DNA of 64,000 nt from Paenibacillus sp. NFR01 (GTDB lineage Bacteria; Bacillota; Bacilli; Paenibacillales; Paenibacillaceae): NCBI RefSeq assembly GCF_900111565.1, contig NZ_FOIK01000001.1, positions 1,953,309-2,017,308 of the forward strand, read 5' to 3'. A program made the position numbers and the translations under genes. Below are positions 51,470-61,045 of the stretch, piece by piece; the stretch's first letter is position 1; each line of letters starts with the position of its first letter. Under the pieces are notes generated by a model. It was given only the letters and a program-made list of their open reading frames with translations, ran no database searches and was not told the DNA's origin.

Positions 51470-51859
51470 TTACGCGGGCAGCAGCTTCATGACTGTCTCG
51501 ATAATGATGCTGATGATCGGCACCGCCAGCACCATGATAAGCACCTTGCCGGCCAGCTCGATTTTGGAAGCGATGGACTCCTGCCCGGCGTCCCGCACGA
51601 TTTGCGCCCCGAATTCGGCAACGTAAGAAATGCCGATGATTTTAAAGACCGTTTTGATATAGATCATTTCCATTCCCGACGACTCGGCCACCCGCTCCAG
51701 CGTTCCGAGAATGGTACCGATTTTGCCGATCAGAAAAAGAAATATCAGTATGCCCGCGGCGGTGGTCAGCAGGAAAGCGAACATCGGCTTCTGTTCCTTG
51801 ACCACCAGAATCAGCACCGTCGACAATAGCCCTATGCCTACCACTTGAATGATTTCCAT
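51470..51859 (-). CDS. spoIIIAD: Stage III sporulation protein AD
   Basis: 129 residues, about four helices: MEIIQVVGIGLLSTVLILVV and IKTVFKIIGISYVAEFGAQI are characteristic. Resembles SpoIIIAC in repeat form. Confidence 0.93.
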   Translation of the reverse strand: MEIIQVVGIGLLSTVLILVVKEQKPMFAFLLTTAAGILIFLFLIGKIGTILGTLERVAESSGMEMIYIKTVFKIIGISYVAEFGAQIVRDAGQESIASKIELAGKVLIMVLAVPIISIIIETVMKLLPA

Positions 51860-51868
51860 AAGGCCTGC

Positions 51869-52072
51869 CTATTGGAAAAGAAAGATCGTTTTGATTTCCT
51901 GCAGCAGGCCGTCGAGCATGCGGATGACCATGAACAGCACGATGATGAACCCGACGATCGTCACCCAGTGTGCGATCTCTTCCTTGCCCATTTGTTTCAG
52001 CACGGTATGAATCATGGCAATGATGATGCCGATGCCGGCAATTTGAAAAATCGCGTTGACTTCAATATTCAT
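51869..52072 (-). CDS. spoIIIAC: Stage III sporulation protein AC
   Basis: 67 residues, two helices: MNIEVNAIFQIAGIGIIIAM, KQMGKEEIAHWVTIVGFI. ATG at 52072 follows GAGGTGCC; a GTG three codons earlier is inside that site. Confidence 0.93.
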   Translation of the reverse strand: MNIEVNAIFQIAGIGIIIAMIHTVLKQMGKEEIAHWVTIVGFIIVLFMVIRMLDGLLQEIKTIFLFQ

Positions 52073-52085
52073 TCCTGGCACCTCG

Positions 52086-52604
52086 CTAAAAGATCAATAT
52101 TACGATCAATGCTCCAAGCAGCAGACCCAGGCTTTTGCTCATCTTTTCATATTTGCCCTGATCCTCCCTGGCCACGGTCTCCTCCTGCTTGAGCTGCTGC
52201 AGGGCGAGTGTGATATGCGTGCTTTGATTCGACCGGTCGCTGGTGCCGAGCGTGCAGCTGAGCTGCCGGAGAATCTCCCGTTCCGCCGATTTCAGCGAAG
52301 CGGCCTTCCAGTGCTTGTTCATCGCCTGCTCGAAGGCTTCCTCGGCGCTGTGCTCCAGCGGCGGGCTCATGGCATCGGCCGCGCTCACAAACAAGGCTTT
52401 GAGCGGCTCCTTCGACTGCTGGCCGATCCGGCGCAGCGCCTCCGGCAGCGGGGTAAAGCCGTACTGGATTTCCGTCTCCAGCCGCTGGAGCGCCGCGATG
52501 AGCCCGCGGATATGGCGGGGGCGCTCGGCGTATTGCGCGGCCCGCCGAAAGCCGCCGAGCGTTCCGGCGAGAATGACCAGTACGGCGCCGAGGAGCTTAA
52601 GCAT
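52086..52604 (-). CDS. spoIIIAB: Stage III sporulation protein AB
   Basis: 172 residues. N-terminal helix MLKLLGAVLVILAGTLGGF and C-terminal helix SLGLLLGALIVILIF flank a cytoplasmic helical domain resembling type II secretion GspF. ATG at 52604 is chosen; a GTG three codons up is possible. It overlaps spoIIIAA by 8 bases. Confidence 0.93.
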   Translation of the reverse strand: MLKLLGAVLVILAGTLGGFRRAAQYAERPRHIRGLIAALQRLETEIQYGFTPLPEALRRIGQQSKEPLKALFVSAADAMSPPLEHSAEEAFEQAMNKHWKAASLKSAEREILRQLSCTLGTSDRSNQSTHITLALQQLKQEETVAREDQGKYEKMSKSLGLLLGALIVILIF

Positions 52605-53598
52605 GGCGCTCACCGCCCAGCTTCGCTTCTACCGGTACGGGCAGCAGCCCGCGCTTCTGCCCGTCCAGCACGCGGAAGCTGGTTCCCGCCTCCGTGCGGT
52701 GCAGGATGACGTAGCGCTCGAACATGCGCTGCTCCAGCAGATTGCCGAGCCCGGGCCGCCGGGCCAGCTCGGCCACTTCCTTGCCGTGCGCCGTGGCAAT
52801 TACGGAAATTCCGGCATGCAGCGCCTCCGTCACGGCGGCGGCGTCCTCCGGCCGCCCGATTTCATCTGCGACCAGCACGTCGGGCGATAGCGAACGGATC
52901 ATCATCATCATGCCCTCGGCTTTCGGACAGCCGTCGAGCACATCCGTCCGCGGCCCGACGTCGAAAGCCGGGACGCCCCGGCGGCTGCCGGCGATCTCCG
53001 AGCGCTCGTCGACGATGCCAACCTTCAGACCGGGGCGGTTGGCTTCCCGCTCCCGCTGTCCGCCCGCCGAGATTTGGCGGGCCAGGTCACGCAGCATCGT
53101 CGTTTTGCCATGCTGCGGCGGGGAGAGGATCAGCGTGTGCAGCACCCGCTGCCGTCCCCGGTCAAGCAGGTAGGGCAGCAGGCCGTCGGCGATGCCCTTG
53201 ACCTCGCGCGCGATCCGCATGTTAAAGCCGGTGATATCGCGGAGATGCTCGATATGGCCGCCGCTGAGGACAGCCCGTCCGCACAGGCCGATGCGGTGCC
53301 CGCCGGGGATGGTGATGAAGCCTTTGCGCAGTTCTTCTTCCATCGTATACAGGGAATGATTGCTGATCAGATCCAGCAGCCGGTGTGCGTCCTCGCGCCC
53401 CGGCTTGTACGCTTCATCCGGATTTAAAGTCAGCTTGCCGTTTCCGGCGATGAAATGGTATTTGCCGGAATAGTTGATCTCCAGCGGCCGTCCTTCGCGC
53501 ACGCGGATTTCTTCCAGCTTCTCCAGCAGCGCGGGAGACAGGCCCACAAGCAGCGCGCGGATCTTTTCGGGAAACAAAAGCAGCCATTCGTTAGCCAT
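52597..53598 (-). CDS. spoIIIAA: Stage III sporulation protein AA (ATPase)
   Basis: Secretion-type ATPase of the mother-cell channel. 333 residues: Walker A LSPPQHGKTTMLRDLARQI, Walker B region LSPDVLVADEIGRPEDAAAV, and ISVIATAHGKEVAEL. ATG at 53598 follows GGGGG by 9 bases. Confidence 0.94.
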   Translation of the reverse strand: MANEWLLLFPEKIRALLVGLSPALLEKLEEIRVREGRPLEINYSGKYHFIAGNGKLTLNPDEAYKPGREDAHRLLDLISNHSLYTMEEELRKGFITIPGGHRIGLCGRAVLSGGHIEHLRDITGFNMRIAREVKGIADGLLPYLLDRGRQRVLHTLILSPPQHGKTTMLRDLARQISAGGQREREANRPGLKVGIVDERSEIAGSRRGVPAFDVGPRTDVLDGCPKAEGMMMMIRSLSPDVLVADEIGRPEDAAAVTEALHAGISVIATAHGKEVAELARRPGLGNLLEQRMFERYVILHRTEAGTSFRVLDGQKRGLLPVPVEAKLGGERHA

Positions 53599-53640
53599 AC
53601 CGCGTACCCCCAGGTTGTCTCTATTTAACAGCTTTGTACC

Positions 53641-53670
53641 ATATTTATGCTTGTACTTGATCTTTATGCC
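53641..53670 (-). promoter_or_regulatory. Possible SigE promoter of spoIIIA
   Basis: On the minus strand GGCATAAAG (53670-53662) and, 12 bases on, CATAAATAT (53649-53641) loosely match SigE -35/-10 elements. The known SigE control of this operon in Bacillus is the main support. Confidence 0.3.
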
Positions 53671-53679
53671 TATCATCTA

Positions 53680-53943
53680 TCATTTTTTCAAAATCCCGAT
53701 TAAGAGAAAGGTGACGCCGCAGGCGATCCAGGCGAACTTGCCCCACGACAGCTGCTGGGCCATGCCGGTCAAGCCGACTGCCGTGGTCAATATCAGAACA
53801 CTCGGTCCGACCAGCGCCAGCCCGGAATTGACAACCAGCGCCTTGTCCACCTGATTCAGCCGCAGCATCAGCAGCGCCGCCGCGATCTCGATGCTGCCCG
53901 ACAGCAGCCGCAGTGTCGCCATCCAGCTTACGTACTTGTCCAA
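53680..53943 (-). CDS. yqhV: YqhV-like membrane protein (DUF2619)
   Basis: 87 residues, about three helices (LRLLSGSIEIAAALLMLRLN; ALVGPSVLILTTAVGLTGMA; FAWIACGVTFLLIGIL). YqhV precedes spoIIIAA in Bacillus as well. The start is TTG at 53943, 8 bases after AAGGAG. Function is unknown. Confidence 0.88.
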   Translation of the reverse strand: MDKYVSWMATLRLLSGSIEIAAALLMLRLNQVDKALVVNSGLALVGPSVLILTTAVGLTGMAQQLSWGKFAWIACGVTFLLIGILKK

Positions 53944-54150
53944 TCGATTCCACTCCTTTTTTATATTCTTCCCGAATCAGACAGGGTGGGCTCCCCGGGG
54001 GATCCGTTGTTATCCATGGATATGCGAAAATCCTCCGCTTTAGACAGGCCAATTGCGTGAATAAAAGGGAGAAAGAAAGACGATGTTTTTTTCTTACAAA
54101 AGGTGTGAAGGATATCATAGTTGCCGCGTGTATAAAAAAATACAATCGGG

Positions 54151-54179
54151 TTGATAAATTTATTTTTGCGTATTATTGT
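54151..54179 (+). promoter_or_regulatory. SigA promoter of the YitT-family gene
   Basis: TTGATA (54151-54156), a 17-base spacer and TATTGT (54174-54179). The predicted start is about 50 bases upstream of the ATG at 54238. The rest of the 295-base divergent gap is AT-rich and shows no gene. Confidence 0.55.
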
Positions 54180-54237
54180 ACATTCTAGGGAGCAACAGAA
54201 AAAAAAGCGTCCAGCGCAAAAGAGAGGAATCACAGCT

Positions 54238-55104
54238 ATGCAAGTTCGCAACATTGCACAACCGATCACCACAAGGAATTTGGCCAAACAGGCGAGAGAT
54301 GCCGCCGTCATCATTTTTTCGGCTTTTCTGGTAGCCAGCGGGCTGCGCCTGTTCCTTATCCCCCATCAGCTGCTCAGCGGCGGGGTGGCGGGGGCGGCTT
54401 CGGTCATCGGGTATTTGACGGATCCGAAGTACATATCGCTCATTTATTTTGGTATCAATCTGCCGATCCTGATTTGGGGTTTCATAGCGGTAGGTAAAAA
54501 ATATATCGGTCTCAGCATCCTGTCGGTCGTGTGCACCACCTGGTTTCTGAACATCATTCCATTGGTACAGCTCACGCATGATCCGATTTTGGCCAGCATT
54601 TTCGGCGGGGTTATCATTGCAGGGGGCGTAGGGTTCTCCTTGCGGGTAGGGGGCTCTTCGGGGGGCTTCGATATTCTGGGGTCCATCATCACGCGCAAGC
54701 GGGATGTACCGATCGGCAATGTCATGTTCCTGCTCGACGGAATTGTCATCCTCAGCCTGGGCTTCTTCAAAAGCTGGGATTCCGCGCTGTACGCCATGCT
54801 CTGTATCTTTGTGAAAAGCCGTGTCGTGGACATGATCCATATCCGCCACGTCAAGCTGACGGCGTTCATTATCACCAAGGAGCGCGACCTCATGCTCTCC
54901 CGTCTGTGCAAGCTGCCCCACGGCGTCACGGTCGTCAATGCAGAGGGCGGGTACAGCCACGAGGGCAACACTATGCTGATGACCGTCACAACCCGCTACG
55001 AGCTGGCCGAGCTGCGCCGGACGATCCTCGAGACCGATCCGAAGGCGTTCGTCAACGTGCTGGAGACGGTCGAGATCGTCGGCCGGTTCAAGCGGCTGAA
55101 ATAG
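54238..55104 (+). CDS. YitT-family membrane protein (DUF161 plus DUF2179)
   Basis: 288 residues. About six helices (DAAVIIFSAFLVASGLRLFL; IPHQLLSGGVAGAASVIGYL) with the glycine-rich LRVGGSSGGFDILGSIITRK, then a cytoplasmic DUF2179 domain (about 220-285, LTAFIITKERDLMLSRLCK). Five or six related proteins are usual per genome; function is unresolved. ATG at 54238 follows GAGAGGAA. Confidence 0.88.
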   Translation: MQVRNIAQPITTRNLAKQARDAAVIIFSAFLVASGLRLFLIPHQLLSGGVAGAASVIGYLTDPKYISLIYFGINLPILIWGFIAVGKKYIGLSILSVVCTTWFLNIIPLVQLTHDPILASIFGGVIIAGGVGFSLRVGGSSGGFDILGSIITRKRDVPIGNVMFLLDGIVILSLGFFKSWDSALYAMLCIFVKSRVVDMIHIRHVKLTAFIITKERDLMLSRLCKLPHGVTVVNAEGGYSHEGNTMLMTVTTRYELAELRRTILETDPKAFVNVLETVEIVGRFKRLK

Positions 55105-55126
55105 CAAGGTACTCTTTTACAAATGA

Positions 55127-55173
55127 AAAAGCGGCAGGAAACGCGGTTCCCCCCGCTTCCTTGCCGCTTTTTT
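55127..55173. terminator. Terminator after the YitT-family gene
   Basis: AAAAGCGGCAGGAA and TTCCTTGCCGCTTTT arms with a T-run of about nine. The opposite strand also ends in TTTTTC, so it serves the convergent gene too. Confidence 0.85.
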
Positions 55174-55187
55174 TTTCGAATCGGTAT

Positions 55188-55784
55188 TCAAAAGGAGTCC
55201 GTGTACTTCTCCACCGCCCAATTACCATCCGTCTGCCTCACCGTAAACTGCGCCATTCCGATGTACTCTTTGCCGATCGGCCTCGGGTAGATTTCCCCGC
55301 TCGTTTCTCGCGCCGCTGCGGCGGTGTCTGCGGGCAGCTCGTAGTACATGGCTTCGACAACCTGGGTGCCGTCAACTTGTGCTCCGCCTGGCGTAAGGCT
55401 CAGGATCACGCGCCGGCCGGCAAGCAGGTACAGGCCATCGTCCGTGAGCGTTCCCCGCGCCTGAATCCATTCCTTCACGGCGGTAAGAAGGGCCCGTTCT
55501 TCTTCCGTCTTCCATTTCAGGTTCGGTAGATTTCCGGCCGTTTGCTCCAGGATCGCCCGTGCTTCCCGTTCATATTGCGGAAACAAGTGCTCCAGGCCGC
55601 TGATTTGCTGGTCCTTTACCGAAATCTCCGCTTTCAATGCTGCTTTCTCCGCCTTAAGGACGGCTACCTCGGCAGTTTCTTCCTGCAGCGACGGATGTTG
55701 TACATGCAGCAATGCGTAAATGAGCAGCGGGCTCAGGACAAGGATCAGCGGTATTGCCCAGTAGCCCCATTTGCCTTGCTTCAT
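55188..55784 (-). CDS. Hypothetical single-pass membrane protein
   Basis: 198 residues. One N-terminal helix (YWAIPLILVLSPLLIYALL) is followed by a coiled coil (VAVLKAEKAALKAEISVKDQQ) and a C-terminal strand-rich domain (AMYYELPAD...IGMAQFTVRQTDGNWAVEKY). The extracytoplasmic domain may resemble a lipoprotein or SCP-like fold, but no family is recognised. A GGAGAGAG-type site lies upstream. Confidence 0.7.
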   Translation of the reverse strand: MKQGKWGYWAIPLILVLSPLLIYALLHVQHPSLQEETAEVAVLKAEKAALKAEISVKDQQISGLEHLFPQYEREARAILEQTAGNLPNLKWKTEEERALLTAVKEWIQARGTLTDDGLYLLAGRRVILSLTPGGAQVDGTQVVEAMYYELPADTAAAARETSGEIYPRPIGKEYIGMAQFTVRQTDGNWAVEKYTDSF

Positions 55785-55814
55785 TGGTTCTCTCTCCTTT
55801 TTTTGAATTCAGGC

Positions 55815-55860
55815 AAAAAAAAAAGGAGATTCCAGCGGCTGACGCCAAGCGGAATCTCCT
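55815..55860 (-). terminator. Terminator after aspartokinase
   Basis: AGGAGATTCC (55824-55833) and GGAATCTCCT (55851-55860) form a 10-bp stem with further inner GGC/GCC pairing. The minus strand ends in a T-run of about ten. Confidence 0.85.
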
Positions 55861-55907
55861 GTCTATTCATGCTGCCGAACTTCCCTCGGATCGGTATGGT
55901 TTAGCGA

Positions 55908-57161
55908 TTAACGGCGGTCTTGCGGCCCGCCGACGAAAGCCTGCTCGGCGGTATCGAGATTGTAGGCGGTATGCAGCGCCTGGATGATCTGCGGCAGGTT
56001 CCCGGCTTCAATCACGCAGGACACTTTAATCTCGGAAGTGCTGACCATCTTAATGCTGACGCCTTGTTTGGAAATAACGTCGAACATTTGAGCCGCGACG
56101 CCCGGATGGCTGACCATGCCTGCGCCGACGATGGACACCTTGACCAGATTGTCCTCGGAGGTCACTTCGCGGTAAGGCAGCTCCGCATGCAGGCTTTCGA
56201 TCACTGCCTTGGCCCGGTCGATATCGCCGAGTCCCAGGGTGAAGGAGAAGTCAGCCGTACCGTTCTGCACGCCGCTCTGTACGATAATGTCCACGTCGAT
56301 GCCTTGCGCGGCCAGTTTGCCGAAGACCTGGGCCAACACGCCCGGAACATCGGGCACTCCCAGTATGCTGATCCGTGCCACGTTTTTGTCATATGCGATC
56401 CCGCTAACTACTACTCCCTGCTCCATGCTTGCTTCCTCCTTCACGACAGTACCTTCATTATGGTTAAAACTCGATCTCACGACCAGCTTTACTTGATAGC
56501 GTTTCGCGTATTCCACCGCACGCGGATGCAGTACCGCCGCTCCCAGATTCGCCAGCTCCAGCATCTCGTCATACGAGATTTCCTTCAGCTTGCGCGCCGT
56601 CTTGACGATACGAGGATCGGTCGAATAGACGCCGTCCACATCGGTATAGATCTCGCAGACATCCGCTTTGATCGCGGCAGCCAGCGCTACAGCCGTCGTA
56701 TCCGAGCCTCCGCGGCCCAGCGTCGTAATCTCGCCGTCCAGGGTCATGCCCTGGAACCCGGCCACAATGACGATCTGCTCGCGTTCGAGCGCTTCCAGCA
56801 CCCGGCGCGGCACGATCTCGTTGATCCGGGCTCGGCCATGCGTTTCATCCGTGCGGAAGCCGGCCTGCCAGCCGGTATAGGACACGGCGCTGCGGCCGAT
56901 GCCGCTCAGGGCGATCGCCAGGAGCGCTACGGAAATTTGCTCGCCCGTAGTCATCAGCATATCCATTTCTCTTGCCGGCGGCTGATCGTTCAGCAGCTTG
57001 GCCTGGTCGATCAGATCATCCGTCGTATCCCCCATGGCGGACACGACAACAACGCAGCGATGTCCTTCATCCTGCTTCTCGGCAATACGTTTCGCAACGC
57101 GTTTCATGCGTTCGATATCGCCGACGGAGCTGCCTCCGAATTTCATGACATAAAGTGACAA
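55908..57161 (-). CDS. lysC: Aspartate kinase, LysC type
   Basis: First step of lysine/threonine/methionine/diaminopimelate synthesis. About 417 residues: kinase domain with VMKFGGSSVGD and TLGRGGSDTTAVALAAAI, then two ACT domains (ILGVPDVPGVLAQVFGKLA; VSIVGAGMVSHPGVAAQMF). TTG at 57161 (MSLYVMKFGG) is the likely start; GTG four codons earlier lies near the ribosome site. An internal start giving the beta subunit, known in Bacillus LysC, is plausible at MEQGVVVSG. The leader is too short for a lysine riboswitch. Confidence 0.93.
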   Translation of the reverse strand: MSLYVMKFGGSSVGDIERMKRVAKRIAEKQDEGHRCVVVVSAMGDTTDDLIDQAKLLNDQPPAREMDMLMTTGEQISVALLAIALSGIGRSAVSYTGWQAGFRTDETHGRARINEIVPRRVLEALEREQIVIVAGFQGMTLDGEITTLGRGGSDTTAVALAAAIKADVCEIYTDVDGVYSTDPRIVKTARKLKEISYDEMLELANLGAAVLHPRAVEYAKRYQVKLVVRSSFNHNEGTVVKEEASMEQGVVVSGIAYDKNVARISILGVPDVPGVLAQVFGKLAAQGIDVDIIVQSGVQNGTADFSFTLGLGDIDRAKAVIESLHAELPYREVTSEDNLVKVSIVGAGMVSHPGVAAQMFDVISKQGVSIKMVSTSEIKVSCVIEAGNLPQIIQALHTAYNLDTAEQAFVGGPQDRR

Positions 57162-57271
57162 AGTCCCACTCACTCCCTATTTCGCTCATGTAGCTCTTAT
57201 TTAGTTTCACACTTTAAATCAGTATAATACGAAAGTTACGCCATGCGTTAATGATTTCATAAAAAAATAGC

Positions 57272-57303
57272 AAAAAGCCCCCTCCGCCGGAGCGGAGAGG
57301 GCT
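57272..57303 (-). terminator. Terminator after efp or before it, in the lysC-efp gap
   Basis: AGCCCCCTCCGC-CGGA-GCGGAGAGGGCT with TTTTTG on the minus strand. It lies 25 bases beyond the efp stop codon, ending the pepP-efp transcript. Confidence 0.85.
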
Positions 57304-57327
57304 TAGCTTGTCCGGCGCAGTCAGAAA

Positions 57328-57885
57328 CTACGCGCGGGAGATGTATTTACCTTCGCGGGTATCGATCAGAAGCACGTCGCCTTCATTAATGAAGAGCGGC
57401 ACTTGCACGGTATGGCCGGTTTCAACCGTAGCGGACTTAGTCGCGCCTTGGGCGGTGTTGCCTTTAACGCCCGGTTCGGTTTCGGTTACTTTCAGCTCGA
57501 CGGAAGTCGGCAGGTTGATCCCGAGAATTTCGCCTTGGTAGCTGACAATGTTTACCGTCATGTTTTCTTTGAGGAAGTTGAGTTCCCATTCCAGTTGTTT
57601 CTCGGACAATTCGAATTGGTCGTAAGTTTCGTTGTCCATGAATACATGTTCGCTGCCGCTGGCATACAGGTATTGTACGCCGCGGTTTTCGATGATGGCA
57701 CGGCCAATGGTTTCGCCGGCGCGGAACGTGCGTTCAACGGTGTTGCCGTTGCGCAAGTTTTTCAGCTTGGAGCGGACAAACGCCGCACCTTTACCCGGTT
57801 TTACGTGCTGGAAATCCAGGACGGTGAAGATATCGCCGTCCACCTCTACGGTCAAGCCTGTTTTAAAATCATTTACTGAAATCAC
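57328..57885 (-). CDS. efp: Elongation factor P
   Basis: Relieves ribosome stalling at proline runs. 185 residues from GTG at 57885 ([18 protein letters not shown]). Three beta-barrel domains; the loop [13 protein letters not shown] carries the modified residue position (Lys in PGKG). The C-terminal domain ends [11 protein letters not shown]. It follows pepP as in Bacillus. Confidence 0.97.
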   Translation of the reverse strand: MISVNDFKTGLTVEVDGDIFTVLDFQHVKPGKGAAFVRSKLKNLRNGNTVERTFRAGETIGRAIIENRGVQYLYASGSEHVFMDNETYDQFELSEKQLEWELNFLKENMTVNIVSYQGEILGINLPTSVELKVTETEPGVKGNTAQGATKSATVETGHTVQVPLFINEGDVLLIDTREGKYISRA

Positions 57886-57919
57886 TAAAAATCCCTCCTG
57901 AATGCAATAGTTAACAATT

Positions 57920-58990
57920 TTACAATGACAAATACTCTTTGGACGAATGCGTGAGCAGCGAAATGCCGCTATCGGTGATGACAATATCGTCTTCGATCCG
58001 CACGCCGCCGAGGCCGGCCAGATAAATGCCCGGTTCTACGGTCACAACCATGCCCGGTTCGAGAATTTCATCGCCCACCTTGGACAGGCGAGGCCATTCA
58101 TGAACCTCCATGCCCAAACCGTGTCCGGTGCTATGGCCGAAATATTCGCCGTATCCGTAACGGGTGATGACATCCCGTGCCAGTGCATCGGCTTCCCGTC
58201 CGGTCATGCCTGGTTTGATATGCGCCAGCGCGTGAAGCTGCGCTTCCAGCACGACATCGTAAATTTCCTTCAGCTTCGGCGCCGGTGTGCCGAGCGCGAT
58301 GGTCCGGGTAAGGTCGGAGCAATAGCCGTCCAGCAGCGCTCCGAAGTCGAAGGTCACCAGTTCATTGCCTTGAATGACGCGGCTGCTGGCAACGCCATGC
58401 GGCATGGCCGAACGCTCGCCGGAGGCAACAATCGTGTCGAAGGACGATGAAGTCGCGCCGTGGGAGCGCATGTAGAACTCCATCTCCAGATCGACGTCGC
58501 GCTCGGTCATGCCGGGCTTGATGACATTCAGGATATGGCTGAATGTGCGATCCGCCAGATCGGCCGCGCGCCGCATGACGGCAAGCTCGTCCTCGTCCTT
58601 GAACATCCGCAGATTTTCCACAACTTTGGATACCGGAACCAGCTCTGCCGGCTGCAGTGCCGCAGCGTATGACGTATACGCGCTGAACGTAACATCGTCC
58701 TGTTCAAAGCCGACGCGGACCTTGCCGCCCTTAGGGAGCAACTCACGTACGGAATCGATAAACTTCGGCTCGTGCTGGACGACTTTCAGTCCCTGGGACT
58801 GATCGGCCGCCTGTGTCATGTACCGGAAATCGGTAAGCAGGTAGCTTTCGTCGCCGGTGACGAGCACATAACCGGAAGAGCCGGTAAATCCGCTCAAATA
58901 ACGGCGGTTCACGCCGCTGGTTATTAACATCGCATCCAATCCCTGCGCCTGCAGGACCGCCTGCAGTTTGGAGACGCGCTTGTTGCCCAT
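57920..58990 (-). CDS. yqhT: Xaa-Pro aminopeptidase (YqhT)
   Basis: Creatinase-fold metallopeptidase, 356 residues from [20 protein letters not shown]. Metal ligands: Asp in [19 protein letters not shown], His in [16 protein letters not shown], Glu in [10 protein letters not shown] and [12 protein letters not shown] at 58990 follows AGGAG. Removes N-terminal residues before proline; the efp neighbour also concerns proline. Confidence 0.93.
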   Translation of the reverse strand: MGNKRVSKLQAVLQAQGLDAMLITSGVNRRYLSGFTGSSGYVLVTGDESYLLTDFRYMTQAADQSQGLKVVQHEPKFIDSVRELLPKGGKVRVGFEQDDVTFSAYTSYAAALQPAELVPVSKVVENLRMFKDEDELAVMRRAADLADRTFSHILNVIKPGMTERDVDLEMEFYMRSHGATSSSFDTIVASGERSAMPHGVASSRVIQGNELVTFDFGALLDGYCSDLTRTIALGTPAPKLKEIYDVVLEAQLHALAHIKPGMTGREADALARDVITRYGYGEYFGHSTGHGLGMEVHEWPRLSKVGDEILEPGMVVTVEPGIYLAGLGGVRIEDDIVITDSGISLLTHSSKEYLSL

Positions 58991-59065
58991 GATCATTCTC
59001 CTCTCGAAAATAGCCACATTGTATTTTAACATAGGGATATGCCCTTGAGAAGTTTTTTCCGGCAC

Positions 59066-59560
59066 TTACGCTAGCTTTGTCGCCGGTTTGTCGCGTTTCC
59101 GCTCATCGGTGTATTCGATGGCCGCCGTATACCCGATAAACAGCCCCCAGAGCACGAACAGGCAAAATTCACTGATGGCGGAATTCCATGGAAGCTTCAT
59201 CGGCGGCTGCATGAGGAATGTTCTGGAGTAAGCCAGAAAAATCACCGCCCACCACAGCACGCCGTACAGCATACCCGGCCACGGTCCCTTCAGCTTGCGG
59301 AAGATCAGCACATAGATCAGGGAAGCCACGACGGAAAAGCCGATGAACAGCAGGTATCCGGCCAGATGCCCCTGCGCCTTGACCAGAAAAGAATGCTTGA
59401 AAAAGGGCTCGCCCAGAAACCCGGGCAGTACCTTCGTAAAATGCAGGGTGTACATCAGCCAGCGGATTCCTCCCCAAATTAGGCCGGCGAAGATGCCGAG
59501 CTCTAGAGCAAAAGTCACAGGATTGGTATGGTTCGAACGCTGTTGTTTGGATGGACTCAA
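59066..59560 (-). CDS. yqhR: YqhR-like membrane protein
   Basis: 164 residues with about four helices (ALELGIFAGLIWGGIRWLMY; GYLLFIGFSVVASLIYVLIF; LYGVLWWAVIFLAYS; LFVLWGLFIGYTAAI). Location between yqhQ and yqhT matches Bacillus YqhR. The start is TTG at 59560, about 10 bases after GAGG. Function is unknown. Confidence 0.85.
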   Translation of the reverse strand: MSPSKQQRSNHTNPVTFALELGIFAGLIWGGIRWLMYTLHFTKVLPGFLGEPFFKHSFLVKAQGHLAGYLLFIGFSVVASLIYVLIFRKLKGPWPGMLYGVLWWAVIFLAYSRTFLMQPPMKLPWNSAISEFCLFVLWGLFIGYTAAIEYTDERKRDKPATKLA

Positions 59561-59694
59561 AAGGAACGCGCCTCACTTTCATGGGTAGTCTGGCATAGTA
59601 TGCCCCGAAGCGCCAATCCAACTAGCAAAGTGGGCCTAAATTCGTTACAATGGTTGTAGAACTACATCATTTACTACACGGGAAGGTGAATTGG

Positions 59695-60693
59695 TTGTCC
59701 CAGGAAACTCCAAGTTACGGCGGCCAAGCCGTCATTGAAGGCGTCATGTTCGGCGGCAAGCATATCAACGTAACTGCCGTAAGAAGGAAGAATCAAGAGA
59801 TTACATTTTTGGAGGTGCCGAGAAGCGATAAGGCCTGGGTACGCAAGCTGCGCAAGATTCCGCTGCTTCGCGGCATTGTCAGTATTATAGATTCCAGTGC
59901 CAAGGGTTCCAAGCATCTGAATTTTTCGGCGGAATCCTATGCCGAGGACGAGACGGAGCCGGAAGATCGCGCCAAGCTGCAGGAGAAGGCCAAGAAGAAG
60001 GAAGAAGGCTGGAGCCTCGGCATGATTTTCGGCGTTGCGGTGATGGGGATTTTATCCTTTGTATTCGGCAAAGTCGTATTTACGCTCGTTCCCGTATTCG
60101 TCGAAAATTTCTTGTTCAAGAATGCATTTGACAACTATATCCTGCACAACCTGGTAGAAGGCGCAATCAAGCTGGTACTGCTGCTTGTCTATTTGTGGGC
60201 TATCTCCCAAACGCCGGTCATCAAACGCCTGTTCCAGTATCACGGCGCAGAGCATAAGGTGATCAGCGCGTTTGAAGCCGGCGAGGAATTGACGGTTGCC
60301 AATGTACAAAAGTACAGCCGCCTGCACTACCGGTGCGGAAGCAGCTTCATGATGCTCACCATCGTGCTCGGCATTATCATTTATTCCCTCGTTCCGTGGG
60401 ACAATATGGTGGAACGTGTGGTACAGCGCCTGATTCTGCTGCCGGTGGTCATCGCCGTTTCTTTTGAAGTATTGAAAGGAACCAATGCCGTACGCGACAT
60501 TCCGGGCCTCAAGTATCTCGGTTATCCGGGGCTGTGGCTGCAGCTTCTGACGACCAAAGAACCGAAAGACGATATGGTTGAAGTTTCGATTGCCTCGTTT
60601 AACCGGATGCGGGAGCTGGATGCCGCAATCGAAGCGGGAACTTACATGGAGGCAAGTGTGTCGGGCGGCATATTGGATCCTGCGAAAGGATGA
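59695..60693 (+). CDS. yqhQ: YqhQ-family membrane protein (DUF1385)
   Basis: 332 residues from TTG at 59695 (MSQETPSYGGQAVIEGVMFG). The YGGQAxIEGVMFGG opening and LFQYHGAEHKVISAFEAGE with RLHYRCGSSFM are DUF1385 hallmarks. About four helices. Its start is chosen from AAGGTGA upstream; an ATG at 59650 is possible. Divergent from yqhR. Confidence 0.92.
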   Translation: MSQETPSYGGQAVIEGVMFGGKHINVTAVRRKNQEITFLEVPRSDKAWVRKLRKIPLLRGIVSIIDSSAKGSKHLNFSAESYAEDETEPEDRAKLQEKAKKKEEGWSLGMIFGVAVMGILSFVFGKVVFTLVPVFVENFLFKNAFDNYILHNLVEGAIKLVLLLVYLWAISQTPVIKRLFQYHGAEHKVISAFEAGEELTVANVQKYSRLHYRCGSSFMMLTIVLGIIIYSLVPWDNMVERVVQRLILLPVVIAVSFEVLKGTNAVRDIPGLKYLGYPGLWLQLLTTKEPKDDMVEVSIASFNRMRELDAAIEAGTYMEASVSGGILDPAKG

Positions 60694-60700
60694 GTGGCCT

Positions 60701-61045
60701 ATGATCAGGCATGCTTTGATTTTTTGGATTTCGGTATCGCTAGCGGTCCTTGGTCTTGTGACCGGACTGATGAGAGAAGGACTTTCTTCTCTGCAATCGC
60801 TGATTTTCCCGCTGGTGCTGTTCGCACTGCTGTATTATGCTTACCGCGTCGCCCCCGGCGCACCGAGCCGCAGCCGCGGCCCGTCCCGGTCCAAGGTAAA
60901 AGTGAAACCTTCGCAAAAGACGATGAACAAGGTAGCTGCGCTCCGCAAAAGCGATTCTTCGCCAAGCAAACGCAAAAGCTATCCGTTCCAGGTCATTGAG
61001 GGCAGCAAAGGCAAAAGCGACGACCAGTTGCCTAAATATCACTAA
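60701..61045 (+). CDS. yqhP: YqhP-like small membrane protein (SA1362 family)
   Basis: 114 residues. Two helices (ALIFWISVSLAVLGLVTGLM; LIFPLVLFALLYYAYRV) and a basic tail rich in Ser, Lys and Arg (SRSRGPSRSKVKVKPSQKT). It follows yqhQ by 7 bases on the same strand. Family judgement from topology and synteny. Confidence 0.75.
   Translation: MIRHALIFWISVSLAVLGLVTGLMREGLSSLQSLIFPLVLFALLYYAYRVAPGAPSRSRGPSRSKVKVKPSQKTMNKVAALRKSDSSPSKRKSYPFQVIEGSKGKSDDQLPKYH

Noticed and set aside
53996..54022. Palindromes CCCCGGGG and ATCCATGGAT in the yqhV/YitT gap
   Set aside because: Short and isolated; no promoter element is placed around them.
55920..57158. 412-codon plus-strand ORF opposite lysC
   Set aside because: Antisense shadow of a clear aspartokinase.
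57162..57274. Lysine riboswitch before lysC
   Set aside because: The gap between the efp terminator and lysC is only about 110 bases and holds a SigA-like promoter, leaving too little leader for an L box.
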